Origin: Patescibacteria group bacterium UBA6164
Lineage (GTDB): Bacteria > Patescibacteriota > Gracilibacteria > BD1-5 > UBA6164
DNA: 43,171 bases
Direction of reading: 5' to 3'
Assembly: GCA_002422305.1 (NCBI GenBank)
Contig: DIUG01000076.1
Location: 833-44,003 of the forward strand
How positions within the stretch are numbered: position 1 is the stretch's first letter; each line of letters begins with the position of its first letter. The notes below the pieces were generated by a model that saw only the letters and a list, made by a program, of their open reading frames with translations, did no database searches and was not told the DNA's origin. Of this stretch, positions 32,101 through 43,084 are shown in pieces. A program made the translations under genes and the position numbers.

Positions 32101-35100
32101 AGCATCTATTTGAATACCTAATTATTCTACAGATTGAAATTTTTGAGTTATAAACTGAAATTGTTCTGATAAGGAGGAACCAACAAAAGACCTTTCTAGT
32201 GATGATATTAAAGAGTATTTAGAAGAAGCAAAAAAAGGACCTGTGGAAAAAGCATTTGAATTTTTACCTTGATCTTTTTCAGAAAATCCACCAGCATGAC
32301 TTTTTAGACAATCTTCTTGAGATTCAGATATTTCTGTTAGTTTAGATGTAGAATCTATTTTTAGTTGAGATTTTGAAGATATTATAAAGATTGATATGAG
32401 AAGAATAACACCTTTTCCTAGTTGGTTAATGGATTGGGTTACTAGACAAATAGAAGAAATAGCTAATAAATTAACTGATTTTCCTACATTATTTGTTATT
32501 CTTCCAGATTTCAGTTGAATTATGAATTGAGATTGGTGAGAATTTAGTTGAAATAATTATAGATCACAATTAGATAATTTAACAATAGATCCAAATTTAA
32601 CATGAAATGAAACTATTTCTAATTATAGTAGAAAAGTAAATTCTTGAATAAGAGAAGCATATGAATTTATATCAAATACTCCTTTGGTATATATAGATCA
32701 AGAAACTGTTAATATAGCTTTACCATGGTTATCTGAAGCAGAGCTAAATAGAACAATAGCATCTCGGTCTAATACTTTGAATCAACGGGAAACAGAATTA
32801 GAAAGAGCTAAAGAATCTTGGTGATGAATATGAGCTAGTGCAGAATTAGCTATTGATGCTGATAGATTAGTTAATTCACTTAGAGATAATTTAGAAGTAA
32901 TAAAATCTTATGCAGATATTCCAGAACTTATAAATGAACTTATAACAAAAAAAGAAGATTATTTAGAACAAATATTATGTAATATTGATACAATTTCTTA
33001 TATTTTGTGATGACGGATTTGAAAAAATGGTATTAGATTTAAAGCTTGGGTAGAATTGTATATTTTGATAAAAGCTATATTAAAATCATGGCAATTATTA
33101 GTAGATGTATTTTTGGATTATGAACAAGAATGTCATGATTGTAAAAATGAAAGACAAGATGCTTTAGAAGAACAATTTTCATGGATAGATATGATTATGC
33201 CAAAAATACCTATAATTAGGTTTCCTAAATGGCCAGATATTATACTAGATTTACATAATATAAGAGCTTGATTAAGAGTTACTTTACCTGAATATAATAT
33301 CACATCTAAACCAATAATATTACCTAGTTTACCAAATTTATATTTACCTTTAGCTCCAGATTTTAATCTTACAGCAGATTTAACATTACCACAATTACCA
33401 GTTTTACCTATTTTGGAAATACCTCAATTACCTGATCTACCAACATTACCTACTATAGAATTACCTGATTTACCACCACCACCAAAACTACCAAAAATGA
33501 TTGCTGGTATAGAAATAGTTGTAGATATAATTAAGCTTATAACTAAAGCTATGTGTATTTTAAAATCTTCTCCATTTCATCCTGAATGGAGGGCTTGAGA
33601 TCAAATTGCTTTTTTAACAGAAAGGACTTGATATTTATGATCTGATTTCTTTGAAATTTCTCTTCCTGAATTTTCATTTCCATTTGTAGATGCAATAAAA
33701 GTTACTACATATGTTAATTTAGAATTTGAAGCAGATTTTATAGTTGAATTAGCTAAACAAATAGCTATGCCGATAAATGCTTTTACAAATGATTTTACAA
33801 ATATATTTAATATAAGACCAAATAATATAGATTTAAGAAATATTTGACCAAAATGAGTTGATATAAATATAGATGCAACAATTGATGATTTATGAGCAAC
33901 AAATATAAAAGATAAGCTTTCATTAATTTTTGCTAATAAGATTTCTACTAATATACAACATTTAGCTAAAGAAATAGAAAAATGAAAAAATGAAACAGTA
34001 GATAATTTAGAATTTAAAAAGTTAATAAATAAATCTCTATCTTCAAAAACTATTACTAGTGATAATAAACTAGAAAAAGTTAGATGAATATGGGAAGAAG
34101 TAAATAATATGACTTATTCAAAAGAAGATAAATTAATAAAAGAATTACAAGATAATAATATAGAAAAATTTGAAGTAGTTAAAGATATTATAAATACTGA
34201 AATTATAAAAAATAAAGAATTAAAAAAGAAATATAATTCAATTTGAAAGAGTTCAATAATGACAAAAGTATCATCTGAGGATCCAAATAAAATCGAATTA
34301 TATAATAAAACTTTATCAAAATATAATGATAAATTTGTAGAGACTGCTAAAAAATTAATAGTTTGAGAATGAGATAATATAAAAAATGAATTAAAAGAAT
34401 ATTCAAATGATTTGATGAATTCTATAAAAACTCCTTTAGAAAATTACAGCAAATGACAAAAAAATATAGATATAAATAATCGTTTATTAGCAACAAATAA
34501 TGTATTAGCTAATTCTAATATTTTAGCTATTACTAGCTCTACTTCTTGAACTAGTACTCCTACTCCTAATTCTTGTCAATTACAAGCTTCATCATCTTAT
34601 AGATATAAATATGAATGAATATATATTTTAGAATGAGGTACTTCTTATAGATTATTTGATTATTTAAGTGAACTAAATTGAGATGAAAAACCTACAATAG
34701 TAGATTTAGATAATGATGGTGATGAGGATATATTGTATTTCGCAAATGGACAATTATTTTTTAAAGAAAATACTAAAAATACTCCTGTTAAATCATATGT
34801 AACTACAGCTCCATTAATAGTAAAATCTGAGAATAATAAATTTTATAAAAATGAGTTTTATGAAGCAATAAATAATGCTCAGGAAATATGAGTAAATGAT
34901 AGAAGTATTATTATTTGATTTAAGGCACCTACAAATAAAGAAATTAATAATTTTAGAGTATGATTTTATAAAATAGTAGATAAATTTTTAAATAAAGGAA
35001 GATATAATTATAGGCCAGAAAATATTAAAAAAGATATAATTGATTGAATATCTTGAATAAATGAAGTTACAAAGCGTGATGAAAATGAAAATTTTATATT

Positions 35101-36772
35101 AAGAAAAAATATAGCATATATAGATAAATTATCACAGTGAAATTTATGAGTTAAATTAAAAACAGTTGAACTTATAGATATAAAAGATGATTTAACAGAT
35201 AATAAAATTGTATATCTTAATAAATGAACAAAACTTTATGCTTGATGAGATTCTTTTAATATTACATATTTTAATGTAAATAATGAAAAAGAGAGATATT
35301 CAAAATTAGTAAGAAAATATGAAAATATAGAATTTTCTAATAATATAAAAATAGTTTCAATTACTTGAAATGCATATATTAAATGATCAAATAATGTATA
35401 TTATGATTGAATGGAAATAAGAGACTATATAGGTAAGCCATTATTTCCATGAAGTACTATAACATATTCTGAAGAAAATGAATTAATGAATTATTTAGAA
35501 ATTAAGTATTATGATGAATCTAAATTAGAATTGGATTTTTCTGAAATTTCATCTTGGGAATTACAAGATTTATGATATAAGACTAGTGATTATTATATAA
35601 GAACAAATAGAGATAATGATTATTATTATGCTAAAGTTAATTCTTTCAAAGACAATATAAATTCTACATTATCAAATCAAATATTATTAGCACCTCAAAG
35701 AGAAGCAGATTCTAATTCTCCTGAACTAAGTATTTCTTCAATAAAAATACCAGTATATCAAAAAAAATTAATTAATCTTACTGAATATATTTATGAAGAT
35801 TGGTGAATAGGTAATATAAAAAAAGTTATAATTGATATGGATTTATGAGAAGATACAAATAGTGATTGAAATAATAAAAATGATGATTCTTCAGTAGAAG
35901 ATAAATATAAAGATAAGATCGATATTCGTTATTCAGAAGCAACCTTAAGAATAGAATTTTGAAAGTTTGATACTATTTTTAGTAGAAAAATATGAATTAC
36001 TTTGATAGATGAAAATGATAATGTTTGATATAAAGAAGTAGATTTTGAAGTTTATGCACCAACACCAAAGGTAGAAGATTATTTATCTTGAAAAGTAGAG
36101 TGAGAAATAGATGAAGAATTAACATATGAACCTATAAGTTTATTTAGATTTAGATGAGGGGTTATTTCTAGTTTAAAAGATAATAATCAATCATTTAAAA
36201 CTGATACAGATGTTTGAAAATATTGGTTTGATATGTCATCAGTTAATAATTCTACTAATTGATTAACTTTATCATTTTCTGGAGAAGAAGTAGCATATAT
36301 TAATGAGAATACTTGAAAGATTAGTTTAAAAGATAATTCTTCAAGTATTAAAATAGATTTAAATAGTTCATGATTTCCAAAGATGACTATTAATAAAGAT
36401 TGACAAGATATATTTACTCAATTTATTCAAGTACATTGAATAAATAGGGTGAAAGTTACAGAAAATATTGAAAATCAAACTATAAAATGAATATATTTTA
36501 AACTTATAAATAAAGAAAATTATTGACTTTATACTATACCTGAAAATATAGATTATAATCCTTGAGCTTTATCTATATATAAACTAAATGATCCTTCTAA
36601 ACAAAATGTATTTACTATTTTTAAAGATTGAAGAATAAAAAAATTGAATCAATCATATAAATTAACATATGAAAATTCAAGTGAAGATTATTTATATTTT
36701 AATTTAATGGAAAATAATATAAAAATATGAATACTTAAATATGTTATTAATAGTGATTATATAATAAGATAA
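23165..36772 (+). CDS. Giant secreted mosaic surface protein (about 4,535 aa)
   Basis: With UGA = Gly a single frame runs for 13.6 kb. Start and stop are in the same frame and I saw no internal TAA or TAG. A signal peptide (FQKFISSFLIFSLLFSITF) opens it. The order is: a conserved-looking N-terminal domain (IGTVIVGDFNVPTV, LPFTDFEDKVYIYN, SEIWHGVITPN); a Thr-Pro linker (about 640); three Cys-rich repeats (about 654-812); PKD/Ig-like cysteine pairs (about 830-1000); long beta-rich Ig-like regions; FG-GAP-like Asp motifs (TGDFTGDGYDD, DMDNDGIDD, about 2395-2445); a DUF11-like part; thrombospondin-type-3-like motifs (DTDGNGVPD, DSDNDGIPD, about 2750-2800); a hydrophobic Cys/Pro/Gly block (about 2830-2990); a Leu-Pro-rich stretch (about 3380-3445); and another VCBS-like DLDNDGDEDI near 3845. 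No LPXTG or C-terminal membrane anchor was seen. A role in attachment to host or prey cells is inference. Confidence 0.9.
25128..25605 (+). repeat. Three tandem cysteine-rich repeats inside the giant gene
   Basis: Three units of about 155-165 bp each encode a pattern like WQNT(N/D)...CYY(A/T)C..GF.G..C..PTSCA. The phrase TGGCAAAATACA recurs at about 25203, 25358 and 25523. With six or so cysteines per unit they look EGF-like and disulphide-rich, which fits an extracellular protein. The DNA of the units is still similar, pointing to tandem duplication. Confidence 0.75.
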
Positions 36773-36782
36773 GTTCAAATAG

Positions 36783-36824
36783 ATAAAAAAAGCTACTCTG
36801 AAATTTCAGAGTAGCTTTTTTTAT
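36783..36824. terminator. Palindromic terminator after the giant gene
   Basis: A perfect 42-bp palindrome (36783-36803 with 36804-36824, core AGCTACTCTGAAA) is flanked by A- and T-runs. Confidence 0.9.
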
Positions 36825-37003
36825 ACTAAAATAGTTTTATAATAATGGTGTTTTATCAGCTTGTAAACAGAATTCTTTAGCTTTCTGTTATTAGAAAAAT
36901 TCCTAAGATATTTTTTCTATATAATCAGATTCTTGTAATATATATTTTTTTTCTTCTGATATTTTTATTTTTTCCAGTATTTTACTATAATTAAAATAAA
37001 ATA
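36825..37003 (-). pseudogene. Intergenic stretch with a possible decayed coding remnant
   Basis: On the minus strand one frame reads RLIFYFNYSKILEKIKISEE, then KKYILQESDYIEKIS, stop, EFF, two stops, QKAKEFCLQADKTPLL, stop. The lysine/glutamate-rich coding look and the several TAA/TAG stops suggest the eroded end of a gene, but no start or family was found. It could be chance. Nothing else was recognised here. Confidence 0.25.
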
Positions 37004-37028
37004 TTAATCTTTTTTAATTATAGTAAAA
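36980..37028. repeat. 17-bp perfect inverted repeat around a gene end
   Basis: The arms 36980-36996 and 37012-37028 (core TTTACTATAATTAAAA) are complementary over 17 bp with a 15-nt loop that contains the stop codon of the 230-aa gene. No U-tract follows on the minus strand, so it is a doubtful terminator. Confidence 0.55.
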
Positions 37029-37696
37029 GTATTTTTATGTACAATTTTTCAAACAGAATCAATATATTTAATTTCATATAAATTAGTTCAAATAATCATA
37101 TTATTATTATATGAAGCATGATACCTCCAAGTACTACCATCAAAAGAATTTAAAATATAGTCATTAACAGTTACTTTTGATATTCATTCAATTAAAACTT
37201 TTCATTTAATAGTTATAAAATCAGTACTAGTAGTAAAAGTACTTTTTGTTGTTGGTTCAGTAAATGTAAATTGACTACCATCAACATCAAATGTTTGTAT
37301 TTTAAATCATGAATTATTATTAATTAAATCAGATGAAACATTTTTTAATTGATAATCTAATAGTAAAATAGTTCTATAGTATATATTGTTATATAAATTT
37401 AATACTTTTTTATCATTTCTAGTAAGATTTGATTTGGAATTAATTTTTAATATTTGTTGTTTTAAAATATTTTGTAGATTTAAAACAGTTTTTATATTTT
37501 TTTCGTATCTATATTTTATAAATATTTTTTCAATTTTTTTATTTAGGTCTTTTCAATTTTTATATTCTAGTTCTATTTTATTTGCAGATAGAATAGTATC
37601 TTTATACAATTTTTTTTCCAAATCAATTGCATATACTCAACTAAAAATAATACTAGATATAATTATTGAAATAAATAATAAGCTAATTTTTTTCAT
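37004..37696 (-). CDS. Secreted hypothetical protein (230 aa)
   Basis: A signal peptide begins the protein (MKKISLLFISIIISSIIFSG then VYA). A charged helical region follows (about residues 25-105: IDLEKKLYKDTILSANKIEL). The C-terminal half is beta-rich (GFKIQTFDVDGSQFTFTEPT, FITIKGKVLIEGISKVTVND, SFDGSTWRYHASYNN), with the look of a small Ig-like or carbohydrate-binding fold. No family was recognised. Its start lies 5 bases from the stop of the larger secreted protein upstream (943 aa) in the same direction, so the two are very likely one operon and may act together at the surface. Confidence 0.8.
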
Positions 37697-37700
37697 AATT

Positions 37701-40532
37701 TTAATAATTATTATAATTTAAGTCTTTGTAATCTATAATATTAGTAGGAGCTTTTATATCTACTTTTTTAGATTCTTTAGTTCAAATATTTTTTATAGTT
37801 CAGTTAATAATTTCTTTATTTCAACTAAATGCTTTTAGTATTAATATAAATATATTATTATTATCATTTTGGTCTATTTTTATATTTAAATCTCAAGATA
37901 TTTTATTATCTTCAATATTATTAGATATAGTATTATTTAATATAGTATTATTTAATATAGCTTTTCAATCTAAATAAATTAGAGAGTCACTATCATCTAT
38001 AATTAATGAAATTGATTTTTCAATATTATTTATTTTTTTATCTAAAGTAATATTAACTCAATCCCTAGAAACTCTTACTATTTTTCATAAATTAGTTATA
38101 TCTCAAACTTTTAGACTATTAGCATCTTCATCAGCTATTATTAAAACATAATCAGAAACCTTTTCATTTATAGTAATAAGACGATTTTTAAAACGTTTTT
38201 GATAAGTTCAAAAAATAGTAGCTTCTTGTCAAGTTAAATTCTCAATTTTTGTAAATATTTGAAATACATATCAACCATTTTTAGTAGCTCAAATTATATA
38301 TTCACTATTATCTAGTGGATCTAAAATAGTATTTTTGTTTATATTAAGTACTTCATAATTTGGTGTTCAAACAAAATAATCCTCTCAAATAATTAATTTA
38401 TTTCATCATACATATACTTCTTTTCAAGCATATTTATTATTTTGAATAATAAAATATTCTAATGGTACTCATTCTACTTGTTTTAAAGAAATTTTACTTT
38501 GTATATAGGCTAAATCACTAATTCTTTTTGAATTTCTAGTATCCATACTATTTCATGTAAAAATATCAGAAAAACTAAAATTATTATTTAATTCAAATTT
38601 ATTTTTAGCATATTCTCAAGTATGATTTATATTTAAGAAATCTTTTCAGCTTTCGAAGAATTTCGAATAACCAGAAATCTTTTTATTTTTTATATCAATA
38701 TTTATATCAATAATATCTTTATATTCATCAGAATATATATATTCATATTTTTCATAATCAAAAGTCCAACTTTTTTCTAATATTTTAAGTTTAAAGTTTC
38801 AGTTATTTAAAATATTTTCGTTATCAAATTCTCAATTAATAACAAATTCATTTTGTAAATACTGATTATTTACTTTATTAGAAAATGATATTTTTTTATC
38901 TTTATATACAAATTTTCAATTTAAATTAAAAAACTCATCTAGTTTATTTATTCAAGTATAATCTATATTTAATTCAGATAGGGAATTATAAACATTAGTT
39001 TTTCATGAAATTTTACCATTTATAATAGTAGAAATTTCATTTTTATCAGTATCCCAATTATATAAAGAATCTTGAAAATAAAAATCTCAAGTTATATTTT
39101 TATTTTCTAATTTTAATTTCATAACCGTTTTAGAATTATATCCATTTATATTAGTATTGAAATCTATTTTTGTAAATTTATTATTTGTATCTAAAGTAGA
39201 TTTGAAATCAAAATTAAAATCATCTTCAAAATCTGTAATTTGTAAATTTAAGCTACTTTTATCTTTATAATAAAAATTAAATAATCAATTATCTCATCAC
39301 ATTATATCATATTTTGCCTCAAGTATTTTAGTATTATTAAATACTATATGTCATAAATTTTTTATTCATTCAAAACTACTTCATTCAAAACTTATTTTTA
39401 CATCAGTATTATTTATAAATTCAGCATAAAATTTTCAAGCATTATTTAATTCTTTTAATAAATCATTATATTGTTTTTCTGTACAAGTTTTAGGACTAAA
39501 AGGATCAAACTTATTTGAAAGTTCTTTAATTTTATCACAACCATATTTTGTAGGTTTTAGATAATATCTATTTCATTCTTTTTTATAAGCTGTTATAATA
39601 GGTTTAGCTAATGTATTTTTCAAATCATTATATAATAGTTTTGGATTTAAAGATCTAATTATATTTAATCATACTTGAGCTTCATTATCACTATATTTTA
39701 TATATTTATTTTCCTTTGCTATATTCTGTACTTTTTTTATTATATTTTCTATTTCTGTATTATTTTTATCATTTGTTATATTTAATTCTTTTAGTAATAA
39801 ATATATATTTCAATCTTTTGATATAAAATCTATAAAACTACTTAATTGAAATTTAATCTCATCTTCTCATTTAGGTAAAGCATTAATTAATGTTTCAATT
39901 TTTCATTTTAATTGATAATCAAAGTTTGAAACATTAGAAGTATAATCATTTAATTTAAAATTTCAGTTAAATTTTCATAAATCTTCATGTTCCATATTTA
40001 AATCTAATTCGAAATTTCAAGTTTCTTGATAATTATATACTTCTTCAAATTCTTTTATCAAATCTTCAAATAAATTAAAAGATTTTTCTAAAGTATTTAA
40101 TTGAAGTTTTATAATTTTTGCTTCTATAAATTCTTTATCATTTACTGAAATTTGATCTGTAAAAATATCATTTTTTTCATTTTCATAAATAGTTATTAAT
40201 GCAATATTTATTTTTGCTTCTATATATTTTATAGTATTTATTGTTTCTTGATTTTTTACATCTTTTATAGAATTACTATTTAAAATAGTAATTATTTTAT
40301 TATTTATTTTTTCTAATGCAGTTTTATTATTTTGTTGTTTTAAAACAAATGAATCAACTGTTTTTATAATTTTTTTTCATTTATTTGTTTTATTTAAATT
40401 TCATTTATATATAATTACATTTTTTATATATAGTCATTTTGTATTTCTATATTCATCTAAAGAATAAGCTCAAACCGATAATGAGTTTAAACAAAATATA
40501 AATATTAGTATCAATGTTAAAAATTTTTTCAT
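37701..40532 (-). CDS. Large secreted hypothetical protein (943 aa)
   Basis: A signal peptide opens it (MKKFLTLILIFIFCLNSLSV, then GAYS). Residues ~25-330 are helical and charged (KQQNNKTALEKINNKIITIL, ENIIKKVQNIAKENKYIKYS). The middle (about 370-680) is a run of beta strands rich in Asn, Lys and Asp, with many short alternating hydrophobic stretches (SLNLQITDFEDDFNFDFKST, KTVMKLKLENKNITGDFYFQ). The C-terminal part (about 690-940) includes EGVPLEYFIIQNNKYAGKEV and DNSEYIIGATKNGGYVFQIF. No known family was recognised. There is no C-terminal anchor. A short tandem repeat (TATAGTATTATTTAA, 37925-37958) encodes ILNNT twice. It is followed within 4 bases by the 230-aa secreted protein. Confidence 0.85.
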
Positions 40533-40619
40533 ATGTAAAATTGTTAAAAAATATTATTTAAGTAATCAATAAAGATAAAGATAAAAGGCACATTATTTTT
40601 TCATATAACAAAAGTTTAA

Positions 40620-40649
40620 AAAATAAAATTATCCAGATAACTTTATTTT
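40620..40649 (-). terminator. Terminator of the O-antigen ligase-like gene
   Basis: The arms 40649-40637 and 40632-40620 pair over 13 bp (one G-U) around the loop CTGG, followed on the minus strand by a T-run. The gene's stop codon lies in the 5' arm. Confidence 0.65.
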
Positions 40650-41905
40650 TTATAATAAAAAAGTCAAACAAATATAAATAATAAAATTGATAAGTAAGTT
40701 GCTTCAAATATATGTAAAAATATGTTCATTATAAGTACTGCAATAAGTCATGCAAATAAAGATTTTGAATTACTATATAATCTTTTTAATATATTTATAA
40801 ATATTAATACAAATAATGAAAAAAATATAATTCATCACTCTATTAATTGTTGTATAAACCAGCTTTCAGGAATATAATATTGTTCATCTATTTTAGTTTG
40901 TTTTTCTGGATAAATACTTCTATAAGCAGGTCCAGATTCTGCTAATCATGATCAAAATGGTTTTTCTAAAAATCTATCTATTCATATTTCCATTCTATCA
41001 AAATGACCTGTTGTAGAAGAATGTCTAAAAAATATATTTTCAACTTTTTCACTAAATATAAATAAAAATAATCAAATAATTATTAAGAAGGAAATTATTC
41101 ATCTTATAAAATATTTCTTATATATTTTGTAAATATTTTTTATATTTAAAAATAATAATATTCATAATCATACAAATACTCATAATAAAGCACTTCTAGA
41201 ATAAGTTATAAAAAGTAATATAAAAAGAAAAATAAGTATCAAAACTACATAATATTCAAATTTCTTTTTTAAATAATGCATAAAAATAGAAGTATACAAT
41301 ATAATATAAAAAGCCATTTGATTTGGTCAGTCAAATATTCATTGAAATCTTTTAATTCATGAATTTTCTAATCAGTGATAATTAGGTATTTTTCAATTAA
41401 AAGTCCAATTACTTATATAATCAATAAATCAAAATGAAATTAATGTTTTTTCTCAAAGTCTAAATTTAATTAATAATGAAAAAAATATAGAAATTCATCA
41501 ACTTATTAAAAATAATTTTATTAATTCATTAATATTTACACTAATAAATTGCCTTCCATGTTTAAATATTAAAAATACAATAAAAAACATAAAATCATAT
41601 CTTCATCAATAAATTATACTATTTAATCAAAGTCAATTATAAAAAGTAATAATAATTCAATATATTATATATAAGAAAATAAGATAATCAATTATATCAA
41701 ATTTTGGTAATATTTTATTTTTTATGAATTCGTAACATAATGAAATAAATAAAACAACAATTACAAGTTCTTTTATATACATTCAAAATTTAGGTATTCA
41801 TAATTTTGATTCTGCAAATACTGCTAATAATACATAAAAGGGAAGTATTATAATAAGAAATTGTGTAAGTAATGTAAATAAATTTTTTTTAAATATTTTG
41901 TTCAT
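40643..41905 (-). CDS. O-antigen ligase / polymerase-like membrane protein (420 aa)
   Basis: The protein has about ten to twelve hydrophobic segments, beginning LLTQFLIIILPFYVLLAVFA. The Wzy_C-type core has the signature FITYSRSALLGVFVGLGILL, followed by a large outer loop with HFDRMEIGIDRFLEKPFGSG and the segment PESWFIQQLIEGGIIFF. This is the layout of the O-antigen ligase (WaaL) / polymerase (Wzy) superfamily, which joins or extends undecaprenyl-linked glycans on the outer face of the membrane. In this lineage the product may be a capsule-like glycan or a protein glycan; which one cannot be told. The glycosyltransferase gene upstream (25 bases, same direction) fits a glycan operon. Confidence 0.88.
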
Positions 41906-41929
41906 TTTTGTTTAATAAATATGTATTTT

Positions 41930-43084
41930 TTAATTATTTTGTACTAATTCTTTTATTCTTTTTATGAATTTATCTTCAGAAAAATTTTCTGCTTGTTTTT
42001 TACATAATTCAGGAGAATATTTTCAAATTAGGTTATTTTTATTGAATAATAAAAATTTTTCTATAAAATCAGATCCGTTTTTATCATCAAAAAATTCTCA
42101 AGTAGTTCATTCTAATATAGTTTCTAATAATCATCATCATCTATATGCAAAAACAGGTTTTCAAGAAGCCATTACTTCAATAGGAACTATTCAAAAATCT
42201 TCTTCTCATGGAAAAATCAGTCATAAACTATTTTGTACTAAAAAAACTAAATCATCAGAATATTTATCTCATAAAAATATTATATTTTTTGATGAGATTT
42301 TTTTGAGTGAATTTTCATAATCTCATTTTCAAATTATTATTAAATTTTGATTAGATATTTTATTAAATCAATTTATTGCTATTTCTATTTTTTTGAATTC
42401 TGTTAATGCTGAAATTATTATATAATAATATGTTGGAATATCTCATATTTTTGTAGATAATGGTAATTTAACAGAATTATTTCAAAATCTTTTTATTTCT
42501 ACTGGTGGATATAGTATTTCAGAATCTTTTCTATAGTATTTTTGAATTCTTTGTTTGGTATTGTTTGAATTAGCTAGAGTTATATCGGCTCTTTTAGAAG
42601 CTATATAATCCCATTGCCTTAGCTTTAAAAATAAATTATTAATTATATATGAAAATAAATATTTTTTAATACCACGATTTATTCATAAATCTCTTTTATA
42701 TTCATTTGTCCAATCCCACATATATCTAGCTGGTGAATGATAATAAACTATAAATTTTGTTTCTGGTTTTGTAATTGCTCAATGAGCAAATCAGCTAGAA
42801 GAACATAATACTATATCATATTCTGAAAAATCTAATTGTTCTATACTGTAAGCCATAAAAGATAAGCATAATCTTTGTTTTTTTGTATATTTGTAAATTT
42901 TTTGTGTTTTCAAATTAAAAACTTGATTATTTATTTTGTGCTTTGGAAATATTTTTCATACTTTTTTCTCATCATATATTAGAGTAAAAATATCTGCTTG
43001 AGTGTATATTTTACACCAATTTTCTACTATTTTTTCAGCTCAACCAAGTTTTATAAGCATTTCATGAAGTATTGCAATTTTCAC
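41930..43084 (-). CDS. GT4-family glycosyltransferase (384 aa)
   Basis: This GT-B retaining glycosyltransferase resembles mannosyltransferases of the WbaZ/RfaB type. The N-terminal domain has KIAILHEMLIKLGGAEKIVE and YDIVLCSSSGFAHGA. YYHSPARYMWDWTNEYKRDL and LANSNNTKQRIQKYYRKDSE follow, then PPVEIKRF. The C-terminal donor-binding domain carries NSLGLIFPGEEDFGIVPIEV (the E.FGI..vE motif), MASGKPVFAYRGGG and ETILEGTTGEFFDD. I chose the GTG at 43084 because KIAILHE is the usual start and an A-run precedes it as at other starts here. An in-frame ATG at 43138 would add 18 aromatic and basic residues, and the frame stays open to the window edge. It is the first of a run with the O-antigen ligase-like gene. 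Confidence 0.88.

Noticed and set aside
37925..37958. Tandem repeat as a mobile-element trace
   Set aside because: It is a short in-frame duplication encoding ILNNT twice inside the 943-aa gene, with no flanking element.
41964..42320. A 118-codon open frame on the plus strand
   Set aside because: It lies antisense inside the GT4 glycosyltransferase, whose motifs are intact in the other strand.
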